From Candidatus Sulfopaludibacter sp. SbA3 (GTDB lineage: Bacteria; Acidobacteriota; Terriglobia; Bryobacterales; Bryobacteraceae), in contig CAMDKT010000101.1 of the NCBI GenBank assembly GCA_945900935.1, positions 1-12,756 of the forward strand: a stretch of DNA of 12,756 nucleotides, in the 5' to 3' direction. Below are positions 6,471 through 12,756 of this stretch, in pieces. The translations under genes and the position numbers were made by a program. Every line of letters begins with the position of its first letter. Position 1 is the first letter of the stretch. The notes beneath the pieces are model-generated. The model saw nothing but the letters and a program-made list of their open reading frames with translations. It was not told the DNA's origin and searched no databases.

Positions 6471-7384
6471 TGGTCACTCCGGTTCAATTGGCTTGCGGCC
6501 TGGCGGCGGATTTATTGTTGGGCGATCCGCGATGGCTGCCTCATCCGATTGTGGGCGTGGGGAATTTGGCGGCTTGGATGGAGCGCGTTTGGCGGCGCGG
6601 TTCCCTGCCCCTGCGCGCCGCGGGAATGGGGGCTTGGTGCGGCGTGTTGGCGGTGACTTGCGGTGCCGTCTGGGCTTCCATTCGTTTGTTGCCGGAGCCA
6701 TTTGTGCAAATCTATTGGATCTATTCGTTGCTGGCGGTACGCAGTTTGGATGACCATGCGATGGCGGTGGTGAGGCCGCTGCGGGATGGCAATTTGTTGG
6801 CGGCACGAGATGCGGTGGGCCGAATTGTGGGACGCGATGTGGATGGCCTGGACGAACGGGGCGTGACGCGGGCGATGGTGGAGACAGTCGCGGAGAATTT
6901 GAGCGACGGCGTGATCGCGCCTTTGTTCTGGCTGGCGCTGGGCGGGCCGGTGGCGATGGCGGCATACAAGGCCATCAACACAATGGACAGCATGTTTGGA
7001 CACAAGAACGAACGGTATTTGGAGTTCGGCTGGTGCGCGGCGCGGATGGATGATTTAGCTAATTTGGTTCCAGCGCGACTGACGGCGATTTTGATTTGGC
7101 TGGTCGCGGCGGTGTGGCCAGGGATGTCTTTTTTTTCGAGTGTGCGGATCACGCGGCGCGACGCGCACCGGCAGCCGAGCCCGAATTCGGGATACCCGGA
7201 AGCGGCGGCGGCCGGAGCGTTGGGCGTGCAGTTGGGCGGGGTGAGTTTCTATCGCGGCGTGCGGTCGGAGAAGGCTTATTTGGGTGACGATCTACGGCCA
7301 CTGGACTGGCGAACGTATGGTGGGATGCGGGTGTTGTTGTATGGGTCGGCGCTTTTATTTACGGGAGTCGTGCTATGGCTGTGA
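6467..7384 (+). CDS. cbiB: Adenosylcobinamide-phosphate synthase CbiB
   Basis: CbiB (called CobD in aerobic-pathway nomenclature) joins adenosylcobyric acid to (R)-1-amino-2-propanol O-phosphate. It is an integral inner-membrane protein. The 305-residue product shows GDPRWLPHPIVGVG (19-32), VVRPLRDGNLLAAR (101-114), VETVAENLSDGVIAPLFW (138-155), NTMDSMFGHKNERY (171-184), MDDLANLVPAR (194-204) and SPNSGYPEAAAAGALGV (238-254), all signatures of the family. Hydrophobic segments lie at about 52-75, 144-168, 205-222 and 287-304. Two adjacent ATGs (6467 and 6470) are possible; I chose the first, which overlaps the cobQ stop as ATGA and has GGAGGG (6452-6457) at good spacing. A run of eight T (7129-7136, codons 221-223) is the only long homopolymer. 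It works directly downstream of CbiZ and uses the product of the next gene. Confidence 0.94.
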   Translation: MMVTPVQLACGLAADLLLGDPRWLPHPIVGVGNLAAWMERVWRRGSLPLRAAGMGAWCGVLAVTCGAVWASIRLLPEPFVQIYWIYSLLAVRSLDDHAMAVVRPLRDGNLLAARDAVGRIVGRDVDGLDERGVTRAMVETVAENLSDGVIAPLFWLALGGPVAMAAYKAINTMDSMFGHKNERYLEFGWCAARMDDLANLVPARLTAILIWLVAAVWPGMSFFSSVRITRRDAHRQPSPNSGYPEAAAAGALGVQLGGVSFYRGVRSEKAYLGDDLRPLDWRTYGGMRVLLYGSALLFTGVVLWL

Positions 7385-8361
7385 CCCACGGCGGGAATAT
7401 TTTTTCGGTAGCCTCGCAGGAGGGCATCGCGTGGCAGCAGGTGCTGGATTTCAGCGCCAGCATCAATCCGCTTGGTCCATCGTCCGCGGCGCGAGAGGCG
7501 ATTTATTCGGCGGTCGATCGGATTGCGCATTATCCGGAGCGCACGTCGCTGGACCTGCGGGAACGACTGGCGGGGGAGTGGGGCGTGCGGCCGGAACAGG
7601 TGATGGCCGGGAACGGGGCGACGGAACTGTTGTTCGAATGGTGCCGGCATTTTGGAACGGGGACCATTGCCGCGCCGGCGTTTGGCGAGTTTCACCGGGC
7701 TTGGCCAGAGGCGCGGATTTGTTTGTTGGCGGAGCGCGATTCGTGGCCAGCGGATGGCCCGGTGGTGTTGACGCGGCCGGCGAATCCGACCGGGCATCTA
7801 ATCGATGCCGATACGGTGTTGCGATATTCGCGAGGGCGGACGGGGCCGGTATTGGTTGATGAATCGTTCCTGGATTTTTGCGAGGCGGAGAGCCTGACTT
7901 CGCGGGCGGGCGGCAACTTGTTTGTGCTGCGGTCGCTGACCAAGTTCTGGGCACTGCCGGGTCTCCGGATTGGAGCGCTGGTTGGCGATGTGGAAGCGTT
8001 GGCGAAAGTGCGAGCGCCGTGGCCGGTGAACGCATTGGCGGCGGCGGCGGCATTGGCCTCGCTTGCGGATTGTGAACATGCGGCGCGGACGCGGGCATTT
8101 GTTCGTGCCGAATCCGGCTGGTTGGCGGGAGAGTTGGCGCAATTGCCTGGCTTGCATGTTTGGGCGCCGGTGGCGAACTATCTTTTTGTGGAGACGCCGC
8201 GGGCGACGGAGTTAACGTCGTTCGCGGCGAGACGGCGGGTGCTGTTGCGGGACTGTTCGGACTGGCCGGGCTTTGCTAATTCGGCGATCCGCGTGGCAGT
8301 ACGCAAGCGATGGGAAAACGAAATTCTGATTGGCGTTTGCCGGGAGTGTTTATGCGTTTAG
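7375..8361 (+). CDS. cobD: L-threonine-O-3-phosphate decarboxylase (HisC-like PLP enzyme)
   Basis: This cytoplasmic fold-type-I PLP enzyme decarboxylates L-threonine phosphate to (R)-1-amino-2-propanol phosphate, the arm attached by CbiB. Salmonella naming is cobD; the Pseudomonas-type homologue is cobC. The 328 residues contain the family opener THGGN (4-8), LDFSASINPLGP (24-35), AGNGATELL (78-86), RPANPTG (134-140, usually PNNPTG), VDESFLDF (161-168) and SLTKFWALPGLRIG (187-200), in which Lys190 is the expected PLP Schiff-base lysine. ATG 7375 overlaps the cbiB stop and is preceded by GGGAG at 7363-7367. Histidinol-phosphate aminotransferase is the main alternative by fold; the HGGN/FSASINP signature, the neighbours and the nearby threonine kinase favour the decarboxylase. 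Confidence 0.9.
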   Translation: MAVTHGGNIFSVASQEGIAWQQVLDFSASINPLGPSSAAREAIYSAVDRIAHYPERTSLDLRERLAGEWGVRPEQVMAGNGATELLFEWCRHFGTGTIAAPAFGEFHRAWPEARICLLAERDSWPADGPVVLTRPANPTGHLIDADTVLRYSRGRTGPVLVDESFLDFCEAESLTSRAGGNLFVLRSLTKFWALPGLRIGALVGDVEALAKVRAPWPVNALAAAAALASLADCEHAARTRAFVRAESGWLAGELAQLPGLHVWAPVANYLFVETPRATELTSFAARRRVLLRDCSDWPGFANSAIRVAVRKRWENEILIGVCRECLCV

Positions 8362-9182
8362 CGGTGCTGCTATTGAGTTCGATTGCCGCCTTCGCCGCGC
8401 CCCAGCGCATTGTTTCCACAGCGCCAAGTTTCACGGAAACGCTGTTCGCGATTGGCGCGGGGGATCGAGTAGTAGGGGTTTCGAGCTATTGCCACTATCC
8501 GGAAGCGGCGAACAAACTGCCGCGCCTGGGGAGTTATTTGCAGCCAAACGTGGAGGTGATCGCGCGGCTGCGGCCGGACCTCGTTTTGGTTCACGCGGAA
8601 CAGAAAACGACGCTGTCGCAATTGGCGGGGCTGGGAATCAAGACGCTCGCGATAAAGAATACGAACCTGGAAGAGACATTGCGATCGGCGCTGGAGATAG
8701 GCGCGGCGGTGGGTTTAGCGGAGCAGGGAGCGGCGCTGGAGAAGAGCATTCGGGCGAAGCTGGCGGCGATTGAAAAACGCTCCGCCGGCAAGACGCCGCG
8801 GACGCTGCTATTCATCGTCGGGCGAACGCCGGGGCGATTGGATGGGATGATCGCGGTGGGGAAAGGCTCGTTTTTGAACGAAGTCATTCGCATTGCCGGC
8901 GGGAAGAATGTGCTATTCGATTCGCCGGTGGCGTATCCGCGAATATCGATGGAGGCGGTGCTGCGATTGGCTCCGGACGTGATTGTCGATATGGGCGATA
9001 TGGCTGTAACGACGGGCGTGACGGAAGAACATAAACGGTCGGTGGTGAAGCTGTGGGAATCGCGGCAGGCCATTCGCGCGGTAACGAAGAAAAAGGTATT
9101 CGCGGTGGCGGCGGATATCTTTGTGGTCCCCGGGCCGCGCGTGGCGGAGGCGGCGGAAGCGTTCGCCGCGATGTTGCAATGA
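8352..9182 (+). CDS. btuF: Periplasmic corrinoid-binding protein BtuF
   Basis: This is the substrate-binding component of the BtuCDF ABC importer; it captures corrinoids delivered by the outer-membrane receptor. The 276-residue product starts with a short signal peptide (MRLAVLLLSSIAAFA, cleavage near residue 16) and has no lipobox Cys, so it should be soluble in the periplasm. Family features: PQRIVSTAPSFTETLFAIGAGDRVVGVSSYC (in pieces over 17-47), LPRLGSYLQPNVEVIARLRPDLVL (56-79), LGIKTLAIKN, and a C-terminal lobe with LRLAPDVIVDMGD. These belong to the class III (BtuF/FhuD-like) binding proteins with a rigid linking helix. The start at 8352 follows GGGAG (8342-8346); an in-frame ATG at 8310 would put charged residues before the signal peptide. 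It overlaps cobD by 10 nt. A ferric-siderophore binder is possible by fold, but context says corrinoid. Confidence 0.88.
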   Translation: MRLAVLLLSSIAAFAAPQRIVSTAPSFTETLFAIGAGDRVVGVSSYCHYPEAANKLPRLGSYLQPNVEVIARLRPDLVLVHAEQKTTLSQLAGLGIKTLAIKNTNLEETLRSALEIGAAVGLAEQGAALEKSIRAKLAAIEKRSAGKTPRTLLFIVGRTPGRLDGMIAVGKGSFLNEVIRIAGGKNVLFDSPVAYPRISMEAVLRLAPDVIVDMGDMAVTTGVTEEHKRSVVKLWESRQAIRAVTKKKVFAVAADIFVVPGPRVAEAAEAFAAMLQ

Positions 9183-9949
9183 GTTTGTTGGCTATAGAGA
9201 ATTTGAGTTTTTCGTACCCTGGACGAGGCGCGGTGTTGACAGGCATTACGGCGTCGGCGGCGGGGCCTGAGGTGATCGCGATTGCGGGACCGAATGGGGC
9301 TGGGAAATCGACGTTGCTGGATCTATTGTCCGGGCAGAGGCGGCCCGAATCGGGGACGTGCCGGATACAAGGCCGCGACGCGCATGTGATGGGCCGCGAG
9401 GAGTTGTGCCGGCTGGTGGCGCATGTGCCGCAAATGATTCCCGGGGATGTGCCATTCACCGTGGAAGAAGTGATACTGACTGGTCGAATTCCCCATGGCC
9501 GGGGATTGTATGAGAACGATGATGATCACGCGGCGATGGAACTGGCGATTAAGCGAACGCGATTGAATGATTTTCGCGGACGGCGCTTTTCGAAGTTGAG
9601 CGGGGGTGAAAAACAGCGTGTACTAGTTGCGGCGGCGCTCTGCCAACAGGCGCCAATCCTGCTACTGGACGAGCCGAGTGCGCATTTGGATCCGGAGAAT
9701 GAGGCTCAGCTTTGGGATCTGTTTCGAGCACTGCGCGACTGCGGACATTTGATCCTGGTGGTAACTCATCATCTGGCGTTGGCGGCGCAGAACGCGGACC
9801 GTGTCTGGCTATTGAACCTGGGGCAACTGGCGGCCGATGGACCGCCATGCGATGCGATGCGGCCGGCGGATTTGGAGCGTGTATTCCACGTCCCATTCCA
9901 CTGGCACCGGAGCGCGGAAGGACGGGTGTTTCTGACGTATGGCCGATAA
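9179..9949 (+). CDS. btuD: Corrinoid ABC transporter ATP-binding protein BtuD
   Basis: This cytoplasmic ATPase powers corrinoid import through BtuC. Its 256 residues hold all ABC motifs: Walker A GPNGAGKST (37-45), Q-loop Gln85 in HVPQ, signature LSGGEKQR (140-147), Walker B ILLLDEPS (160-167), D-loop AHLDPE (168-173) and H-loop His197 in VVTHH. This pattern belongs to the FecE/BtuD iron-siderophore/cobalamin subgroup. The ATG at 9179 shares ATGA with the btuF stop, and there is no independent Shine-Dalgarno close by, which points to translational coupling. Starts further upstream in frame (from 9053) would read through btuF with low-complexity Gly/Arg sequence and are rejected. Substrate specificity comes from its partners. 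Confidence 0.9.
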   Translation: MSLLAIENLSFSYPGRGAVLTGITASAAGPEVIAIAGPNGAGKSTLLDLLSGQRRPESGTCRIQGRDAHVMGREELCRLVAHVPQMIPGDVPFTVEEVILTGRIPHGRGLYENDDDHAAMELAIKRTRLNDFRGRRFSKLSGGEKQRVLVAAALCQQAPILLLDEPSAHLDPENEAQLWDLFRALRDCGHLILVVTHHLALAAQNADRVWLLNLGQLAADGPPCDAMRPADLERVFHVPFHWHRSAEGRVFLTYGR

Positions 9950-10919
9950 TCTTCGCAGCCGCGCGCGTTGGGTTCTGTTTGCGTCACTGCTCGCGGCGGC
10001 GGTGACGGCGGCGGTGTGTCCGTTCCTGGGCGGATCTGGAATGGACTATGGAAAGCTGTGGCGGCAGGAGTCGCCGGACTGGAACATTTTCGTCACTTTG
10101 CGAATGCCGCGAACGCTGCTGGCATTGTTGACGGGCGCGGCGTTGTCCGGATCGGGGGCACTTTTCCAAGCGCTGTTGCGCGATGCGCTGGCGACACCAT
10201 CAAGCCTGGGAGTGTCAGCGGCTGCCTCATTGGGCGCGGTAACGGCAATCGCGTTTTATCCCGGCGGAGAGACGGCATTTCCGCTGGTGTGGTTATCCGC
10301 GCTCGCCGGAGCGGCGGCGGTGATCGGATTGGTGATCGCATTAGGCCATCTACGAAGGTTTTCGTCGTTCACGCTGCTGTTGACGGGAATCGCCGTAAAT
10401 GGGATCTGCACGTCACTGGTTTTGTTGTTGCACAGCCTGGCCGGCATCACGAAAAGTTTTCAGATTACGCACTGGCTGATAGGCGGAGTGGACGCGATTG
10501 AATATTCGGCGCTGGCGCTGTTGGCGCTTGTTTTGATCCCGGTGTTTATCTGGATGCTGCGGCTGTCGCGCGTGCTGAACGTGATCTCGTATGGAGAAAC
10601 TTGGGCGGCGGGGCGCGGCGTGGACTTCAGAAAAGTGACATGGCAGGGATTCGCGGCGGGCGCGCTGTTGGTTGGCAGCACGACCGCTGTGACGGGGCCA
10701 ATCGCTTTCGTCGGCTTGCTGGTGCCTCATTTGTTGCGGAGAATCGTAGGGCCGGACTATCGCCTATTGATGCCGGCCTCGCTGTTTGGCGGCGGCGCTT
10801 TCCTGGTGATCTGCGATACCATTTCGCGGAGCGCGTTCGCGCCATTGGAAATTCCTGTGGGTGTGACCACGGCGCTGCTGGGAGGACCATTTTTTGTCTG
10901 GCTACTTTGGTCGCGCTGA
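9939..10919 (+). CDS. btuC: Corrinoid ABC transporter permease BtuC (FecCD family)
   Basis: This inner-membrane permease forms the translocation path with BtuD and docks BtuF. It has 326 residues, normal for FecCD proteins, and is almost wholly hydrophobic, with about nine or ten helices starting at residues 10-28. Family motifs: RMPRTLLALLTGAALSGSG (56-74), LGVSAAASLGA (90-100), LIGGVDAIEY (180-189), and GPIAFVGLLVPHLLRRIVGPDY in the region of residues 250-275. The cytoplasmic loop usually reading RNPLA.P.LG is RDALATPSSLG here (81-91), so the conserved Asn-Pro is lost. It overlaps btuD by 11 nt. The gene order F-D-C differs from the more frequent orders in which permease and ATPase genes follow each other as C-D. 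Confidence 0.9.
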   Translation: MADNLRSRARWVLFASLLAAAVTAAVCPFLGGSGMDYGKLWRQESPDWNIFVTLRMPRTLLALLTGAALSGSGALFQALLRDALATPSSLGVSAAASLGAVTAIAFYPGGETAFPLVWLSALAGAAAVIGLVIALGHLRRFSSFTLLLTGIAVNGICTSLVLLLHSLAGITKSFQITHWLIGGVDAIEYSALALLALVLIPVFIWMLRLSRVLNVISYGETWAAGRGVDFRKVTWQGFAAGALLVGSTTAVTGPIAFVGLLVPHLLRRIVGPDYRLLMPASLFGGGAFLVICDTISRSAFAPLEIPVGVTTALLGGPFFVWLLWSR

Positions 10920-11673
10920 GGCGATGGGTCATGCGGGAGAGATCCTGCAGGGCGGAGTGCGCTTAGGCGAACGAGTGGAGCCGTTTTTGGTGACGCTGCC
11001 GGTGCCGGTGTTTCGCAGTGCGGTGACGGTGAGGCGTGATTCGGCCTGGAGCGTTACGCCGGCTTGGAAGGCGAAGGCCCTGCGGGCGGCGCGGTTGGCT
11101 TGGGGTTTATTGGACGGGGCATTGGAAGTGGCGGTGGAGTCGGCGATTCCGGTGGGGCGAGGGTGCGGATCATCGACGGCGGATTGCGTGGCAACGGTGC
11201 GGGCGGTGGCGGATTTACTGGGCGTTTCCTGGAGCGCGGAGGAGGTGGCGCGGCTGGTGCAACGGGCGGAATTGGCTAGCGATGCGACGATGTTCGATTT
11301 GAAGCCGGTGGCGTTTTTGCCGCGGACGGGGGAGCTGCTGCTGCGATTCGATGGGGCGTGGCCGGAGATGAATGTGGAGGTGATCGATATGGGCGGGCCT
11401 ATGGTTGAAACGCTGGATTGCCCGGTGCCGCCGTATTCCGCGTCCGAGTTGGATGAGTTTGCGGAATTGCTCGTTGAGTTAGAGGCGGCGGTGGTGACTG
11501 GCGATGCGGCTGGCGTGGGGCGTGTGGCGTTGCGAAGCGGGGCGATTCATCAACGCTATCGGCCGCACGCGGAGTGGGACCGATTGACCGGGCGGGCGGT
11601 GGCGGGGGGCGCGTTGGGCGTGGCGCTGGCGCATAGCGGGACGGTGGCGGGGGTGCTATGGCGATCCTGTTAG
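10894..11673 (+). CDS. pduX: PduX-like L-threonine kinase (GHMP kinase)
   Basis: The enzyme phosphorylates L-threonine with ATP to L-threonine O-3-phosphate, the substrate of CobD. GHMP-kinase motifs seen: GHAGEILQGG (12-21, the PduX-type motif 1), IPVGRGCGSSTADCVATVRA (85-104, ATP-binding loop) and GVALAHSGTVAGVL (242-255, motif 3). I chose the TTG at 10894 because GGAGG (10881-10885) lies 8 nt upstream and the extra residues supply the strand preceding motif 1; the ATG at 10924 would begin the protein inside that motif. The gene overlaps btuC by 26 nt and cobU by 16 nt. At 259 residues it is shorter than Salmonella PduX (about 300) and stops soon after motif 3. Homoserine kinase or another GHMP member is the alternative; the position between transport and cobU supports threonine kinase. 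Confidence 0.82.
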   Translation: MSGYFGRAEAMGHAGEILQGGVRLGERVEPFLVTLPVPVFRSAVTVRRDSAWSVTPAWKAKALRAARLAWGLLDGALEVAVESAIPVGRGCGSSTADCVATVRAVADLLGVSWSAEEVARLVQRAELASDATMFDLKPVAFLPRTGELLLRFDGAWPEMNVEVIDMGGPMVETLDCPVPPYSASELDEFAELLVELEAAVVTGDAAGVGRVALRSGAIHQRYRPHAEWDRLTGRAVAGGALGVALAHSGTVAGVLWRSC

Positions 11674-12158
11674 TGGGCGGCGGAAGCCGCAGCGGAAAGA
11701 GCCGCCACGCGTTGACGCTGGCGCGCCGGTATGGACCGCGCCGCGGATTTCTGGCGACGGCGCAAGCGTTTGACGACGAGATGCGCGAGCGGATCCGCAA
11801 GCATCGGGAGGAACGGGCCGGGGAATTCATCACCGTGGAAGAACCGCTTAATTTGGCGGCGGCGGTAATGCGAGTGGAGGGTGAATTGGATGTGTTGGTT
11901 GTCGATTGCCTGACGCTGTGGTTGAGTAACGTGATGCTGTCGGAGAAGGACATCGATATGGAGGCGCAACTGGATGCGATGGCCGCATCGGCGCTGCCGT
12001 GCGTGCTGGTGACGAATGAAGTGGGCTGCGGGATTGTGCCGGAAAACGCGCTGGCGCGGGAGTTTCGGGATCGTGCGGGGATTCTGAATCAGCAGGCGAT
12101 GGAACGGGCGGTGGAAGCGTATTGGACCATTTTCGGAGCGGCGCTGCGGCTGAAATAA
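11658..12158 (+). CDS. cobU: Adenosylcobinamide kinase / adenosylcobinamide-phosphate guanylyltransferase
   Basis: CobU (CobP in the aerobic pathway) phosphorylates adenosylcobinamide when needed and transfers GMP from GTP to form AdoCbi-GDP. The 166-residue protein carries the P-loop GGGSRSGKSRHA (7-18), ATAQAFDDEMRERIRKHREER (in parts, 33-53), VVDCLTLWLSNVM and the VTNEVGCGIVPEN motif with downstream FRDRAGILNQ. His49 aligns with His46 of Salmonella CobU, the residue that carries the covalent GMP. The protein is a little shorter than Salmonella CobU (about 180). Its ATG is inside the pduX end. Because CbiB makes the phosphate form directly, the guanylyltransferase step is the essential one here; the kinase step would serve salvaged cobinamide that escapes CbiZ. 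Confidence 0.94.
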   Translation: MAILLVGGGSRSGKSRHALTLARRYGPRRGFLATAQAFDDEMRERIRKHREERAGEFITVEEPLNLAAAVMRVEGELDVLVVDCLTLWLSNVMLSEKDIDMEAQLDAMAASALPCVLVTNEVGCGIVPENALAREFRDRAGILNQQAMERAVEAYWTIFGAALRLK

Positions 12159-12160
12159 TC

Positions 12161-12756
12161 ATGCGGCAAGCGCTTCAGTTTTTGACGATCCTTCCGGTGC
12201 CGGCGCCTGCCGGACCACCGGGTCGCGCGGCGTGGGCGTTTGCCTTTGTGGGCGTCTTGTTGGGACTGGGGGCGGCGGCGCTATGGCCACTACAATTGGG
12301 GCCGTTGGTGACTGTGATTGGGTTGGCTATCGTAACGGGTGGACTGCATGAGGATGGACTGGCGGATGTGTGTGACGCGGTGCGGAAGTACCGGTCACGC
12401 GAAAAGATGCTGTCGATTTTGAAGGACAGCCGGATTGGCGCGCATGGCGCGTTGGCGCTGATTGCGTCCTTCGTATTTCGCTGGCAGGCGTTGGTTTTGC
12501 TGCAAGGCGACGCATGGTACCGGCTGCCGGCGGCGTATGGAATTTCGCGGGCGGCGATGGTACTGTTGGCGGCGAGCGCGCCGGCGGCGGGCGAAGGACT
12601 GGGGCGGGCTTTTGGAGACAGTCTTCCACGTTGGGCCTTTTTTATGGCTTTTGTGCAGGTATTGCTTCTTGCGGGACTCGCTGGATGGCCGGCTGGAGTC
12701 TGGTTAGTGGGCGCTAACTTCGTTGTTCTGTTTCTGCTGCGGCGATGGTTTACGGC
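12161..12756 (+). CDS. cobS: Adenosylcobinamide-GDP ribazoletransferase CobS, partial (cut by window end)
   Basis: CobS (CobV) condenses AdoCbi-GDP with alpha-ribazole or its phosphate, completing adenosylcobalamin or its phosphate in the inner membrane. The gene starts 2 nt after the cobU stop at ATG 12161 and stays open to the window end, giving 198 codons of a protein usually about 240-260 residues. The N-terminus MRQALQFLTILPVP is typical, followed by GGLHEDGLADVCDAV (the HxDGLAD metal/diphosphate site) and LSILKDSRIGAHG, the second family signature. Hydrophobic helices fill the rest. Where many homologues have DG after the Asp-rich motif, this one has DA. No clear Shine-Dalgarno precedes the ATG, so coupling to cobU is likely. 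Confidence 0.93.
   Translation, partial: MRQALQFLTILPVPAPAGPPGRAAWAFAFVGVLLGLGAAALWPLQLGPLVTVIGLAIVTGGLHEDGLADVCDAVRKYRSREKMLSILKDSRIGAHGALALIASFVFRWQALVLLQGDAWYRLPAAYGISRAAMVLLAASAPAAGEGLGRAFGDSLPRWAFFMAFVQVLLLAGLAGWPAGVWLVGANFVVLFLLRRWFT

Noticed and set aside
6474..7003. Two overlapping minus-strand frames of 163 codons opposite cbiB
   Set aside because: Their composition is Pro/Arg/Ser-rich with no motifs, and they are antisense to a well-supported cbiB.
7375..8361. Histidinol-phosphate aminotransferase (hisC) instead of cobD
   Set aside because: The fold is shared, but the THGGN and FSASINPLGP signatures and the cobalamin neighbours favour threonine-phosphate decarboxylase.
1..12756. 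CRISPR array, tRNA or rRNA genes
   Set aside because: I saw no regularly spaced direct repeats and no tRNA or rRNA-like conserved segments.

Overview
The window reads as a chromosomal segment of a Gram-negative (diderm) bacterium, most likely an acidobacterium of the Bryobacter/Solibacter type. Three things point there: a remnant of an acidobacterial-type ADOP permease (MacB-like), a TonB-dependent receptor with an N-terminal carboxypeptidase-regulatory-like domain, and a high-GC composition. The lineage is an inference, not a demonstrated identity. A TonB receptor plus a periplasmic binding protein without a lipobox require an outer membrane.

Layout. Positions 1-180 hold no gene I can name; there may be an insertion-sequence-like end. 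Positions 180-525 (minus) are the decayed N-terminus of an ADOP permease, frameshifted and cut off. A hairpin with a T tract lies at 545-574. bluB (578-1216, minus) makes the lower-ligand base 5,6-dimethylbenzimidazole. A cobalamin riboswitch (about 1266-1430, plus) and its expression platform sit between bluB and the divergent long operon. From 1480 to the right edge, twelve plus-strand genes are packed with overlaps or gaps of at most 10 nt: btuB-like receptor, pduO-type adenosyltransferase, cbiZ, cobQ/cbiP, cbiB, cobD (threonine-phosphate decarboxylase), btuF, btuD, btuC, pduX-like L-threonine kinase, cobU and cobS (cut by the window end).

How it works together. The receptor, BtuF and BtuCD bring corrinoids into the cell. 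PduO adenosylates the cobalt. CbiZ cuts the aminopropanol amide of imported cobinamide or incomplete/foreign corrinoids to give cobyric acid. PduX and CobD make aminopropanol phosphate from threonine, and CbiB reattaches it. CobU activates the result to AdoCbi-GDP, and CobS joins it to alpha-ribazole built on BluB-derived base. This is a corrinoid import-and-remodelling unit ending in adenosylcobalamin. It contains no corrin-ring synthesis gene; cobT and a CobC-type phosphatase are also not in view. Cobyric acid synthase (cobQ) is the odd member, because the CbiZ route bypasses it. The individual families are all known; the interest lies in their assembly under one riboswitch, the start-stop coupling along the operon, and the riboswitch geometry at the ribosome-binding site.
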